From: Chitinophagaceae bacterium
GTDB lineage: Bacteria > Bacteroidota > Bacteroidia > Chitinophagales > Chitinophagaceae
Direction: 5' to 3'
DNA length: 64,000 nt
Assembly (NCBI GenBank): GCA_947454715.1
Contig: CANGMZ010000001.1
Location: forward strand, 1-64,000
Position numbers and translations under genes: made by a program. Position 1 is the first letter of the stretch. Every line of letters starts with the position of its first letter. The notes below the pieces were generated by a model. That model made no database searches. It was not told the DNA's origin and saw only the letters and a program-made list of their open reading frames with translations. Below are positions 27,922 to 36,654 of this stretch, piece by piece.

Positions 27922-28620
27922 ATGAATAAAGTAGTTGCCAACGCTGATGAAGCGGTACGCGATATTCCTGCCGGTGCCACACTTATGTTGGGCGGTTTCG
28001 GTTTGTGCGGCATACCGGAAAACTGTATTGCATCTCTGGTAAAGAAAGGCATCAATAACCTTACTTGTATATCTAACAATGCCGGTGTCGATGGTTTCGG
28101 TATTGGTTTGCTCTTGGAGAACAAACAGGTGAAGAAGATGATTTCTTCTTATGTGGGTGAGAATGCAGAATTTGAACGCCAGTTGCTGAGTGGTGAACTC
28201 GAAGTAGAGTTGGTGCCACAGGGTACTCTTGCTACGCGTTGCATGGCTACAGGTTATGGTATGCCGGCAGTATTTCTGCAGGCAGGCTATGGCACAGAAG
28301 TTCAGGAGGGCAAAGAAGTTCGTGAATTCAATGGTAAGCATTACCTTCTCGAAATGGCATTTGATTCAGATTTTGCTATAGTAAAGGCTTGGAAGGGCGA
28401 CAAAATGGGCAATCTGGTATTTAAAGATACTGCACGCAACTTCAATCCGCTCATGGCTATGGCAGGTAAAATCACCATTGCTGAAGTAGAAGAATTGGTT
28501 GAGCCGGGTGAAATAGACCCTAATCATATTCACACACCGGGAATATACGTTCACCGTATTTTTCAAGGTAAGGATTATGAAAAGCGCATAGAGCAACGTA
28601 CTGTTAGACAAAGAGGTTAA
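27922..28620 (+). CDS. scoA: 3-oxoacid CoA-transferase subunit A
   Basis: A 232-residue alpha subunit of a class I CoA-transferase, probably succinyl-CoA:3-ketoacid (acetoacetate) type. [16 protein letters not shown] is the CoA-binding Gly loop, and [22 protein letters not shown] and [20 protein letters not shown] are family stretches. The segment [12 protein letters not shown] differs from the common GIPAFFTPTGVG form. Together with scoB, 21 nt downstream, it forms the two-subunit enzyme used to activate acetoacetate or related acids. Preceded by a 59-nt gap without a clear promoter element. Confidence 0.92.
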   Translation: MNKVVANADEAVRDIPAGATLMLGGFGLCGIPENCIASLVKKGINNLTCISNNAGVDGFGIGLLLENKQVKKMISSYVGENAEFERQLLSGELEVELVPQGTLATRCMATGYGMPAVFLQAGYGTEVQEGKEVREFNGKHYLLEMAFDSDFAIVKAWKGDKMGNLVFKDTARNFNPLMAMAGKITIAEVEELVEPGEIDPNHIHTPGIYVHRIFQGKDYEKRIEQRTVRQRG

Positions 28621-28641
28621 TTAACCATAAAAGAAATTTCA

Positions 28642-29298
28642 ATGCCACTTAATAAAGAGCAAATAGCAAAAAGAATAGCACAGGAACTTCAGGATGGTTT
28701 CTATGTGAATCTGGGAATAGGTATTCCTACACTGGTAGCTAATTACATTCCTGAAGGTGTAAATGTGGTGCTGCAAAGTGAGAACGGATTGTTGGGTATG
28801 GGGCCCTTCCCGTTTGAAGGGGAAGAAGATGCAGATTTGATAAATGCAGGTAAGCAAACAATTACTACACTTCCCGGCTCATCATTCTTTGATAGTGCTA
28901 TGAGTTTTGGTATGATTCGTGCCGGAAAAGTAGATCTTACCGTACTTGGTGCTATGGAAGTCTCTGAAAATGGTGATATCGCCAACTGGAAGATACCGAA
29001 AAAAATGGTGAAAGGTATGGGTGGGGCTATGGATCTTGTAGCCGCTGCTAAAAACATAATCGTAGCTATGCAGCATACTAACCCAAAGGGTGAAAGCAAG
29101 CTGTTGCCTAAATGCTCATTGCCGCTTACCGGTGTTAACTGTGTGCGCAAAATAGTGAGTGATTTGGGTGTTTTTGATGTTACTGCCGATGGATTTGTGT
29201 GCCTGGAGTATGCTCCGGGAGTAACTATTGAGGAAATAAAAGCAAAAACAGCCGGTAAACTCACAATTGCTGCTGATGTTAAGGAAATGACCGTTTAA
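28642..29298 (+). CDS. scoB: 3-oxoacid CoA-transferase subunit B
   Basis: A 218-residue beta subunit. The catalytic glutamate lies in LQSENGLLGMGPFP (ExGxxG motif near residue 50), which forms the glutamyl-CoA thioester. LNAGK-type and ALGAMEVSE-type family stretches appear as LINAGKQTITTLPGSSFFDS and LGAMEVSENGDIANWKIP. It lies 21 nt after scoA and 11 nt before an arsC-like gene, so the three are likely cotranscribed. Confidence 0.93.
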   Translation: MPLNKEQIAKRIAQELQDGFYVNLGIGIPTLVANYIPEGVNVVLQSENGLLGMGPFPFEGEEDADLINAGKQTITTLPGSSFFDSAMSFGMIRAGKVDLTVLGAMEVSENGDIANWKIPKKMVKGMGGAMDLVAAAKNIIVAMQHTNPKGESKLLPKCSLPLTGVNCVRKIVSDLGVFDVTADGFVCLEYAPGVTIEEIKAKTAGKLTIAADVKEMTV

Positions 29299-29309
29299 CA
29301 AACCTATAC

Positions 29310-29660
29310 ATGGCTGCAATCACTATTTATCACAATGGGCAATGCTCTAAAAGCAGGGGTGCATTAGAGCTGCTGCAAGAAAGTGGCATCGAATTTGATG
29401 TACGCTGGTACATGACAGACCCGCTGAGTACTAAAGAACTCACTGCTTTGTTGAAAAAACTGAGTATGCAGCCGTCGGAGCTGGTGCGCAGAAGCCAGCC
29501 GCTATTTAAAGAAAATTACGCAGATAAAATATATACAGAAGAAGAGTGGTTGGCCATACTCATAGCCAACCCTGCTCTTATAGAGCGTCCTATAGTGCAA
29601 AAAGGCAGAAAAGCTATTGTAGCAAGGCCGCCGGAATTAGCACTGACATTTATAAAATAA
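29310..29660 (+). CDS. ArsC/Spx family arsenate reductase-like protein
   Basis: A 116-residue thioredoxin-fold protein. The active-site cysteine Cys12 sits in YHNGQCSKSRG, followed by the ArsC helix pattern, and the C-terminal LIERPIVQKGRKAIVARPPE provides the conserved Arg/Pro stretch. This is the glutaredoxin-coupled ArsC class; many members act in general stress rather than arsenic resistance, and no arsenic genes are nearby. It closes the scoA-scoB group. Confidence 0.85.
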   Translation: MAAITIYHNGQCSKSRGALELLQESGIEFDVRWYMTDPLSTKELTALLKKLSMQPSELVRRSQPLFKENYADKIYTEEEWLAILIANPALIERPIVQKGRKAIVARPPELALTFIK

Positions 29661-29754
29661 TATTCCACTATATGTAGGTTGAGACAAATTGCCTTCCTCT
29701 ATATGCATATATACATGTAACCGATTTAACTTTTTTACCTATTCCCCTTTTACC

Positions 29755-29762
29755 TACCTTTG
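29755..29762 (+). promoter_or_regulatory. Bacteroidota -7 element touching panD start
   Basis: TACCTTTG ends 7 nt before the panD ATG at 29770. It excludes the longer reading from 29689, which would start upstream of the promoter. Confidence 0.55.
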
Positions 29763-29769
29763 CACAGCT

Positions 29770-30114
29770 ATGCAAATAGAAGTACTGAAGTCTAAGATAC
29801 ACCGGGTGAAGATCACCGAGGCCAACTTGAACTATATCGGCAGCATTACTATTGATGAGGATCTTATGAACGCCTCAAATATTATAGAGAATGAAAAAGT
29901 TCAGGTGCTGAACATAGATAATGGTGAGCGGTTAGAAACGTATGTTATAAAGGGCACTCGCGGCTCCGGTATGATATGCATGAATGGCCCTGCGGCACGT
30001 AGAGTGTCTGTAGGTGATACAGTTATTGTAATATCGTATGCAACTATGGATTTTGAGGCTGCCAAAACGCATATACCAACCATCATTTTCCCTAAAGATG
30101 ACAATAGCCTGTAA
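29770..30114 (+). CDS. panD: Aspartate 1-decarboxylase
   Basis: A 114-residue pyruvoyl enzyme making beta-alanine for pantothenate and CoA. The ATG at 29770 ([20 protein letters not shown]) places the self-processing site at Gly24-Ser25 in YIGSIT, exactly as in the family; the cleaved Ser25 becomes the pyruvoyl cofactor. [22 protein letters not shown] is the conserved catalytic barrel segment. The following membrane-protein gene starts 20 nt downstream. Its own promoter element overlaps the start region. Confidence 0.96.
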   Translation: MQIEVLKSKIHRVKITEANLNYIGSITIDEDLMNASNIIENEKVQVLNIDNGERLETYVIKGTRGSGMICMNGPAARRVSVGDTVIVISYATMDFEAAKTHIPTIIFPKDDNSL

Positions 30115-30134
30115 ACTACGTATATTTACATGCT

Positions 30135-31145
30135 ATGAAAAAGGCCCTGGTAACAATATTAAAGTATGTCATATTCCTGGGGCTGGGAATATGGATAGCT
30201 TACCACATGCTGCATCAGTTAACTGAGCAGCAGCGGTCAGACTTAGTTGATGCTATTGAAAGCATTAATCCTTGGTATTTGATACCTATTTCTATAGTCG
30301 GTTTCTTTTCACACTATATTAGAGCTGTTCGCTGGCGTTATTTGCTGGAGACGATAGACTTGCACCCCACCAAGACCAATACCATGTTTGCGGTAATGAT
30401 AGGCTACGTCACCAATCTGGCAATTCCGCGCGCGGGTGAAGTGGCAAAATGTACTGTTTTAGCCAAGTACGAAAACATGCCTGCACATAAAATGGTAGGT
30501 ACTATTGTTGCGGAGCGCGCCTGGGATGTATTGTGCCTTGTAGTAATTGCTATTGCTGCGTTTTTGATGGAAATAAAGCGTATCAACGACTATTTCGCTG
30601 ATATTATGGTGCGTCTTAAAGATAAAATCGCGACTCACCAAACAGTGTTATTCCTTTCCATAGCAGGGCTGGTTCTGCTTATTGGCGTTCTTATTTTTGT
30701 TTATAGAAAAAATAAAGAATCTAAAATCGGGTTGTTGTTAAAGGAAATGTCTCATGGTATCCTTTCTATTTTCAATATGAAAAAGAAATGGCAGTTCCTG
30801 GGTTTGAGCGTATTGATGTGGTTTATGTATCTTTTGCAGATTTATATAGGTTTGAAGAGCTTACATGATACAAATGCATTGTCTATGATGGCTGCACTGG
30901 TGGTGCTGGTATATGGTAGTGTAGGATTAATCGTTATTCCGGGTGGTATAGGAGCATATCCTTACTTGGTAAAACAAATGCTGAGCGGACCATATCATAT
31001 TGCTGAAGTGCCGGCGCAGGCTTTTGGATGGATAGCATGGGCACTGCAAACTGTGCTCATCATTATATTGGGTCTGTTGTCACTATTATTGATTCACTCG
31101 TACAATAAAAAGAGAAATGCACAAGCTTCAGTGGATTCAGAATAA
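30135..31145 (+). CDS. Lysylphosphatidylglycerol synthase TM-region/flippase-like membrane protein
   Basis: A 336-residue polytopic membrane protein with about eight hydrophobic helices, of the LPG_synthase_TM (AglD/MprF N-terminal, UPF0104) family. Family landmarks include HYIRAVRWRYLLE in the first loop, MIGYVTNLAIPRAGEVAKC, and the C-terminal GGIGAYPYLVKQ. There is no soluble aminoacyl-transfer domain, so this is only the flippase-type part. It overlaps the downstream rfaE2 gene by 29 nt, suggesting a link to LPS or membrane lipid assembly. Confidence 0.85.
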   Translation: MKKALVTILKYVIFLGLGIWIAYHMLHQLTEQQRSDLVDAIESINPWYLIPISIVGFFSHYIRAVRWRYLLETIDLHPTKTNTMFAVMIGYVTNLAIPRAGEVAKCTVLAKYENMPAHKMVGTIVAERAWDVLCLVVIAIAAFLMEIKRINDYFADIMVRLKDKIATHQTVLFLSIAGLVLLIGVLIFVYRKNKESKIGLLLKEMSHGILSIFNMKKKWQFLGLSVLMWFMYLLQIYIGLKSLHDTNALSMMAALVVLVYGSVGLIVIPGGIGAYPYLVKQMLSGPYHIAEVPAQAFGWIAWALQTVLIIILGLLSLLLIHSYNKKRNAQASVDSE

Positions 31146-31608
31146 GATACATAGCCGAGAGACGATGGTGCAGCAGTGCAATATCTGGCGGGCATCAGGT
31201 CAAAAAATTGTGTTTACCAATGGCTGCTTTGATATTCTGCACCATGGTCACCTCGATTTGTTGGCAAATGCGGCTGATAAAGGCAATAAACTGATACTGG
31301 CGTTGAATACAGATGCTTCTGTACAGCGACTGAAAGGCCCCGAAAGACCGGTTACACATGAGGCAGACAGAGCTTTTCAGGCAGCATCACTATTATGTGT
31401 TGATGCTGTATGCATGTTTGATGAAGATACCCCTGAAGCATTAATAAAGCTGTTAAAGCCCGATGTATTGGTAAAAGGTGGCGATTATACGCTCGATAAA
31501 ATTGTTGGATCGTCTTTTATACTTGCTAACGGGGGCACCGTAGAAATCATTCCTTTTGTTACCGGATACTCAACTACTTCTATTATCAGCAGAATTAAAA
31601 ATCTGTAA
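31117..31608 (+). CDS. rfaE2: D-glycero-beta-D-manno-heptose 1-phosphate adenylyltransferase
   Basis: A 163-residue cytidylyltransferase-like enzyme that makes ADP-heptose for the LPS inner core. GCFDILHHGHLDLL carries the HxGH nucleotidyl-transfer motif, RPVTHEADRAFQAASLLCVD and KPDVLVKGGDYTLDKIVG follow, and GYSTTSIISRI ends it. It corresponds to the C-terminal half of bifunctional HldE; the kinase half is not adjacent. The first ATG overlaps the upstream gene by 29 nt; a second ATG at 31165 would remove the overlap and both keep the motif. Confidence 0.92.
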   Translation: MHKLQWIQNKIHSRETMVQQCNIWRASGQKIVFTNGCFDILHHGHLDLLANAADKGNKLILALNTDASVQRLKGPERPVTHEADRAFQAASLLCVDAVCMFDEDTPEALIKLLKPDVLVKGGDYTLDKIVGSSFILANGGTVEIIPFVTGYSTTSIISRIKNL

Positions 31609-31648
31609 AACTTAATATTGGCTACTGGTAAATAAGCAGTCAAGAGAT

Positions 31649-31656
31649 TATTTTTG
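31649..31656 (+). promoter_or_regulatory. Bacteroidota -7 element for ppk1
   Basis: TATTTTTG lies 16 nt before the ppk1 ATG, predicting a leader of about 10 nt. Confidence 0.45.
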
Positions 31657-31672
31657 GCGTTTTAGTAATTAC

Positions 31673-33751
31673 ATGGTCAATCATACAAAAAATACAATCA
31701 TCCGAGACCTCAGTTGGTTGGCATTCAATGCCAGAGTATTGCAGGAGGCCGGAGATACGTCTAATCACATACACGATCGCCTTCGTTTTTTAGGTATTTT
31801 CTCTAATAATCTCGATGAGTTTTTCAGAGTGCGCGTAGCTGCGCTCAGCAGAATGGTATTGCTGGGCAAGGAGGCTAAAATGCACATGGAGGCCAATCCG
31901 GATAAGATACTCAAGAAAATACAGCAGACAGTTATCAGCCAGCAAGCTGAGTTTGACCGTATCTTTTCAGACATTATAAAGGAGCTGGCAAGAAAAGGGG
32001 TAGAGATCAAGAACGAAAAGCAACTGTCTAAAATACAGAAAGAATTTGTAAAGAATTATTTTGAGCAGAAGGTACGTACTCAGGTAATTCCGCTCATGAT
32101 TGAGACTATTCCGCACACACCATTGCTTAGAGATAAGTCCATATATTTAGCATGTGTGTTGGGTAATACGCACTCTTCTTTGTTGCAGCGTTATGCCCTT
32201 ATTGAGATACCTACAAAAGTGCTACCTCGCTTTGTGATATTGCCCACTGACGATGGGTCTACAGATATTATTCTACTTGAAGATATTATTCGTTATAATT
32301 TACCGGGGCTTTTTGCACCATTTGGCTTCAACAGGTTCTCCGGTTATATAATAAAGGTTACCAGAGATGCAGAGCTGGATATTGATAATGATGTCAATAC
32401 CAACTTGATAGCTGAACTTGAAAAAGGGTTAAAGAATAGAAAGAAAGGTCGTGCGACACGTTTTGTATATGATAGAACGATTGATTCTACCTTGCTGAAT
32501 TATCTCACACGCAGGTTAGGTTTGCTTAAAAAAGACAACCTTATACCTGGTGGCAGAATTCACAATTTCAAAGACTTTATTGATTTTCCGTCTGCTATTT
32601 TCAAAGACATTGCACCACGTCAGCAGGCTTTTGTACACCCCTTATTGCGCCAGCCAAAGCGTATACTCGATGTATTGGAGAAGCGCGATGTGATGCTGCA
32701 TTTCCCGTATCATTCATTCGATTCTATTATTGACTTGCTTAGAGAAGCGGCGATTGATCCTAATGTGCAGAGCATACGCATAACCTGTTATCGTTTGGCT
32801 AAAAACTCTAAAATTGTCAACGCACTTATTAATGCAGTGCGTAACGGTAAGGAAGTTACTGCTGTCTTAGAGTTGCGGGCTAGGTTTGATGAAGAAGCCA
32901 ATATGCGCTGGAAAAATTACCTTGAAGAGGAAGGAGTGAAGGTGATCTTGGGCAAGCACGATATGAAGGTGCATGCTAAAATATGCGTGATCAAGAAGAA
33001 AGAGTTCAACAAAATAAAGCAATACGCATTTGTATCTACCGGTAATCTAAATGAAAATACTGCCGCATATTATGGCGATCATTGCCTGCTTACCTGCAAC
33101 AAGAATATCATTACAGACATAAACCGTGTTTTCGATTACTTGGAAAACATAGTAAAGAGAGGTAATGCGCTTAGTCTTTGCAAAACATTGCCGGTGTCGC
33201 CATTAACAATGCGCAGTGCATTTATGGCATTGATAGACAAGGAGATAAAACTCAATAAAAAGACCAAGACAAGTACTATAGTTATTAAGCTCAATAGCCT
33301 TGTAGACAAGGAGATGATTGAAAAACTCTATGCGGCAGCTAAAGCAGGTGTAGATATTAACTTGGTGATTAGAGGTATCTGTTGTGCATATACCGAGCAG
33401 AAGATATTTAAGAACCACATGAAGGCGGTAAGCATTATTGATGATTATCTGGAGCATGCCAGAGTATTTATATTCAGTAATGGTGGTAAACCTCAGGTGT
33501 TTATCTCTTCTGCTGACTGGATGGTGCGTAACCTTGATCACCGTGTTGAGGTGGCATGTCCGGTGTACGATGAGGAAATACAGAAGGAACTGATCGATAT
33601 TATGAATATTCAGCTTGCTGAAAACGTAAAAGGTCGTAAATTAGACAACGAGCAGAGTAATGAATATGTAGTGCCCAATCCCGGTGCTCCTATTGTGCGC
33701 TCACAGTTAGAAATATATAAGTATTTGCGCAACAAAAAATATATAGATTGA
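31673..33751 (+). CDS. ppk1: Polyphosphate kinase 1
   Basis: A 692-residue enzyme that polymerises inorganic polyphosphate from ATP. The PPK N domain begins IIRDLSWLAFNARVLQEA; the middle head domain follows; the two phospholipase-D-like C-terminal domains contain ITCYRLAKNSKIVNALINA, the autophosphorylated His in KVHAKICVI, and the second His region NLDHRVEVACPV. Length and order are standard. It is coupled to the exopolyphosphatase gene by a 4-nt TTGA overlap, giving a synthesis/degradation pair. Confidence 0.97.
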   Translation: MVNHTKNTIIRDLSWLAFNARVLQEAGDTSNHIHDRLRFLGIFSNNLDEFFRVRVAALSRMVLLGKEAKMHMEANPDKILKKIQQTVISQQAEFDRIFSDIIKELARKGVEIKNEKQLSKIQKEFVKNYFEQKVRTQVIPLMIETIPHTPLLRDKSIYLACVLGNTHSSLLQRYALIEIPTKVLPRFVILPTDDGSTDIILLEDIIRYNLPGLFAPFGFNRFSGYIIKVTRDAELDIDNDVNTNLIAELEKGLKNRKKGRATRFVYDRTIDSTLLNYLTRRLGLLKKDNLIPGGRIHNFKDFIDFPSAIFKDIAPRQQAFVHPLLRQPKRILDVLEKRDVMLHFPYHSFDSIIDLLREAAIDPNVQSIRITCYRLAKNSKIVNALINAVRNGKEVTAVLELRARFDEEANMRWKNYLEEEGVKVILGKHDMKVHAKICVIKKKEFNKIKQYAFVSTGNLNENTAAYYGDHCLLTCNKNIITDINRVFDYLENIVKRGNALSLCKTLPVSPLTMRSAFMALIDKEIKLNKKTKTSTIVIKLNSLVDKEMIEKLYAAAKAGVDINLVIRGICCAYTEQKIFKNHMKAVSIIDDYLEHARVFIFSNGGKPQVFISSADWMVRNLDHRVEVACPVYDEEIQKELIDIMNIQLAENVKGRKLDNEQSNEYVVPNPGAPIVRSQLEIYKYLRNKKYID

Positions 33752-34635
33752 TATTAGCCGCGATTGACATTGGCTCTAATGCCGCCCGCTTACTGATCTC
33801 CGAAACGTCTGTTTATAAAGATGGTTCGGTAGATTTCACAAAGCTTACCCTACTCCGTATTCCGTTGCGTTTGGGTTTCGATGTGTTTAGTAATGGGTTT
33901 GTTTCTGATGAAAAGAAACAGAAGCTTATTGAAACGCTGAAGGCATACCGCCTGCTGATGAATATTTATAATGTTGAAGCTTATAAGGCCTGTGCTACAT
34001 CTGCTATGCGCGATGCGACTAATGGTCCGCAGATAAGAAAGGAAATATTTGAAGAGACCGGGTTTGAAATTAAAATCATCTCAGGCCTCGAAGAAGCCAA
34101 TATACTTTACGAAACACACATTGCTGATAACCTAGCAGACAATAATTCATACATATACATAGATGTAGGTGGCGGAAGTACGGAGGTGACTTTATTTGCT
34201 CAGGGCAAAACCATCTTTAAAGAGTCATTCAATATAGGTACTATTCGTTTGCTGCACAATAAAGTAACAGATGAACAGTGGGAGCATGTGAAATGGTTCA
34301 TAAAAACCCATACAAAAGATCACCAACCTCTTGTAGCTATTGGTACAGGTGGTAATATCAATAAGATATTCTCTATCTCCAAGCGTAAAGAAGGTAAGGC
34401 AATACCGCTCGATTTGCTCAAGGATTACTATAAAGAGCTCAGCTATTCAAGCATAGAGGAGCGTAAGCACTTATATCATCTGCGCGATGATCGTGCCGAT
34501 GTTATTGTGCCTGCCTTGCAGGTATATGTATCTATTATGCGTTGGGCGGGTGCTACAGAGATGTATGTGCCTAAAATAGGCCTTGCCGATGGTTTGATAA
34601 AGATGCTGTATAACGAGCGGGCTGGGAAAATGTAA
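33748..34635 (+). CDS. ppx: Ppx/GppA-type exopolyphosphatase
   Basis: A 295-residue ASKHA-fold phosphatase. The N-terminal phosphate loop is AAIDIGSNAARLLI, the second is YIDVGGGSTEVTLF, and a third conserved Gly stretch is VAIGTGGNINKIF. Only the two core ASKHA domains are present; the C-terminal HD-like domain of E. coli Ppx is absent, as is usual for this short form. It starts with TTG inside the ppk1 stop (TTGA), the only plausible initiation site given the conserved N-terminus. It could hydrolyse polyphosphate or (p)ppGpp precursors; pairing with ppk1 favours polyphosphate. Confidence 0.93.
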   Translation: MILAAIDIGSNAARLLISETSVYKDGSVDFTKLTLLRIPLRLGFDVFSNGFVSDEKKQKLIETLKAYRLLMNIYNVEAYKACATSAMRDATNGPQIRKEIFEETGFEIKIISGLEEANILYETHIADNLADNNSYIYIDVGGGSTEVTLFAQGKTIFKESFNIGTIRLLHNKVTDEQWEHVKWFIKTHTKDHQPLVAIGTGGNINKIFSISKRKEGKAIPLDLLKDYYKELSYSSIEERKHLYHLRDDRADVIVPALQVYVSIMRWAGATEMYVPKIGLADGLIKMLYNERAGKM

Positions 34636-34670
34636 TTTTTGAGTATTTTTATATCATAAATATCTGCGCA

Positions 34671-34877
34671 ATGAACAAGAAACTTAAGTTCTTCGTGATT
34701 TACATTGTTATTATTACTCCGATAAACCTTCTGGCAAGTTTTGCACTGAACGATAATACACTGTCTGTGAAAAGCGTCATTGGCAGCGTGTTGGGCACCT
34801 TGCTTGTTTTCGGGGTCATCAACTGGATCTCGGGTCAGCAGAATAAGACGGTAATACAGAAGCCCTTGCATAAATAG
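34671..34877 (+). CDS. Small two-helix membrane protein
   Basis: A 68-residue protein with two hydrophobic helices (about residues 6-24 and 36-54) and a polar, Lys-containing C-terminus. No family is recognised. It lies 35 nt after ppx on the same strand and has typical composition for a real small membrane protein. Confidence 0.6.
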   Translation: MNKKLKFFVIYIVIITPINLLASFALNDNTLSVKSVIGSVLGTLLVFGVINWISGQQNKTVIQKPLHK

Positions 34878-34957
34878 CGCTGCATTTGCAACGGTCTATA
34901 CTTTTCAAATAATTCATTGAGGCATTAAGGCATTAAGCCATTGAGCAATTAATTCTG

Positions 34958-34965
34958 TATTTTTG
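34958..34965 (+). promoter_or_regulatory. Bacteroidota -7 element touching ruvB start
   Basis: TATTTTTG ends only 3 nt before the ruvB ATG at 34969. The TTG at 34963 that extends the frame lies inside this box and is therefore not a credible start. Confidence 0.55.
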
Positions 34966-34968
34966 GCT

Positions 34969-35991
34969 ATGTCAACTTCTAATGTGCGCCCATCAGATAA
35001 ACTGTCTAGCCAGGAACGTGAGTTTGAGAACACGATCAGGCCCCAGCAAATCGATGATTTCTCCGGTCAGCCAAAGCTGGTGGAGAACCTGCGCATATTC
35101 ATCAAGGCTGCAAACCTTCGTGGTGAAGCATTAGATCATGTATTGTTTCATGGCCCTCCGGGTTTGGGTAAGACTACACTATCTCGTATTGTCGCAAATG
35201 AGTTGGGGGTAAGCATCAAAGAAACAAGCGGGCCCGTAATTGAAAAACCTGCTGACCTTGCCGGTTTGCTCACCAGCCTTGAAGCCAGAGATGTTCTGTT
35301 TATAGATGAGATTCACCGATTGAGCACGGTAGTAGAAGAGTACCTCTATGCTGCTATGGAAGACTTTAAGATCGATATAATGATTGACTCAGGTCCTTCT
35401 GCCCGTTCTATACAGTTGTCCCTAAATCCGTTTACACTTGTGGGTGCTACTACGCGTAGTGGTTTACTTACAGCACCTTTATTATCCCGTTTCGGTATCA
35501 AATCGAGGTTAGAGTATTATACTGCCGATGTGTTACAGATGATCATTATCCGCGCTGCCGGTGTGCTTGATGTGCGCATCACTTCCGATGCGGCCCTTGA
35601 GGTAGCACGCAGAAGTCGGGGTACTCCCCGTATTGCCAATGGTTTGCTGCGCCGTATGCGCGATTTTGCTCAGGTGCTCGGTAATGGGGTAATAGATATG
35701 GGTATTGTAGAGCATGGTCTTCGTGCGCTCAATGTAGATGAAAGCGGGCTTGATGATATGGATAATAAAATCCTTTCTACCCTCATCGATAAGTTCAAAG
35801 GAGGCCCTGCTGGTATCAATAATATTGCAACGGCAGTAAGCGAGGAAGCTGGTACTATTGAAGAGGTATATGAGCCATTCCTGATACAGGAAGGCTATAT
35901 CATGCGCACGCCGAGAGGTAGAGAGGCCACCGAAAAGGCGTATAAGCACCTGGGACGTAAAAAAGACCCCTCAAACATCACTTTATTCTAA
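34969..35991 (+). CDS. ruvB: Holliday junction branch migration ATPase RuvB
   Basis: A 340-residue AAA+ motor that drives branch migration with RuvA. After a short N-terminal stretch come [20 protein letters not shown], Walker A GPPGLGKT, Walker [28 protein letters not shown] (sensor 1 and arginine-finger region) and the C-terminal winged helix ending in [17 protein letters not shown] 34969 is chosen over TTG 34963. The following DUF6265-like gene starts 6 nt after the stop, so they are probably cotranscribed. Confidence 0.97.
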   Translation: MSTSNVRPSDKLSSQEREFENTIRPQQIDDFSGQPKLVENLRIFIKAANLRGEALDHVLFHGPPGLGKTTLSRIVANELGVSIKETSGPVIEKPADLAGLLTSLEARDVLFIDEIHRLSTVVEEYLYAAMEDFKIDIMIDSGPSARSIQLSLNPFTLVGATTRSGLLTAPLLSRFGIKSRLEYYTADVLQMIIIRAAGVLDVRITSDAALEVARRSRGTPRIANGLLRRMRDFAQVLGNGVIDMGIVEHGLRALNVDESGLDDMDNKILSTLIDKFKGGPAGINNIATAVSEEAGTIEEVYEPFLIQEGYIMRTPRGREATEKAYKHLGRKKDPSNITLF

Positions 35992-35997
35992 TCACCT

Positions 35998-36519
35998 ATG
36001 AACGCGGTTACTACTTGTTTTTTTGTTTTACTGATAGGCTGCTGCACATCCTGTAGCAACGATCGCCCCTCCAAAACTGTGGATGCGATTAGTGTAAGTC
36101 ATCATAACTACCCTTTGCTGCAAAAAGCAGCATGGTTGTTGGGGTCATGGAAGGGTGTAGCCGGACAAGGAGTAAGCATTGAACGGTGGTACAAGCAGGA
36201 TGATTCTACTTATGCAGGAATGGGTTTATTCATAAAAGGTAATGTTACGCTTTCGCAGGAGTCTATAAAGTTGGTTCAGACAGGCAAAGACTTATATTAC
36301 ATACCAACAGTAAAAGGACAGAATAACGATCAGCCGGTTACCTTCAAACTAATATCTGCAACAGATAAGCAGCTGGTGTTTGAGAACCCACAGCACGATT
36401 TTCCGCAAAAGATTATGTATTCCCTTGTTACTTCAGACTCCCTTGTAGCAGTTATTTCCGGTGTAGAAAAAGGAAAAGAACATGCTGTATCGTTCCCAAT
36501 GCTGCGACAGAAAAAGTAA
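35998..36519 (+). CDS. DUF6265-like lipoprotein
   Basis: A 173-residue protein with a lipoprotein signal (hydrophobic run then CCTSCSND; candidate lipid Cys around residues 15-19). The mature domain begins LLQKAAWLLGSWKG and contains IERWYKQDDSTYAGMG and FENPQHDFPQKIMYSL, matching the DUF6265 pattern, a small beta-barrel-like family of unknown function. It follows ruvB by 6 nt; the functional link is unclear. Confidence 0.72.
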   Translation: MNAVTTCFFVLLIGCCTSCSNDRPSKTVDAISVSHHNYPLLQKAAWLLGSWKGVAGQGVSIERWYKQDDSTYAGMGLFIKGNVTLSQESIKLVQTGKDLYYIPTVKGQNNDQPVTFKLISATDKQLVFENPQHDFPQKIMYSLVTSDSLVAVISGVEKGKEHAVSFPMLRQKK

Positions 36520-36654
36520 CCCTGTAAAACATTTTAATATATTTTATAAAACTTCGTTAAAGTGTATTCATATACCCCAAAGGGGGGATAAAATTGTGAT
36601 TTACTTTCCCCTTTTTTACATTCATATTTTTTTACAATACAAATCAATTCGTTC

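Noticed and set aside
29689-29769. N-terminal extension of panD
   Set aside because: The promoter element lies in it and only the start at 29770 places the processing site at Gly24-Ser25.
34919-34945. Short direct repeat of ATTAAGGC-type sequence before ruvB
   Set aside because: Two to three imperfect short units in a small gap; too little to call a repeat element.
36575-36585. CCCC-AAA-GGGG mini hairpin before the outer-membrane barrel gene
   Set aside because: Only 4 bp with no T run; not a credible terminator or operator.
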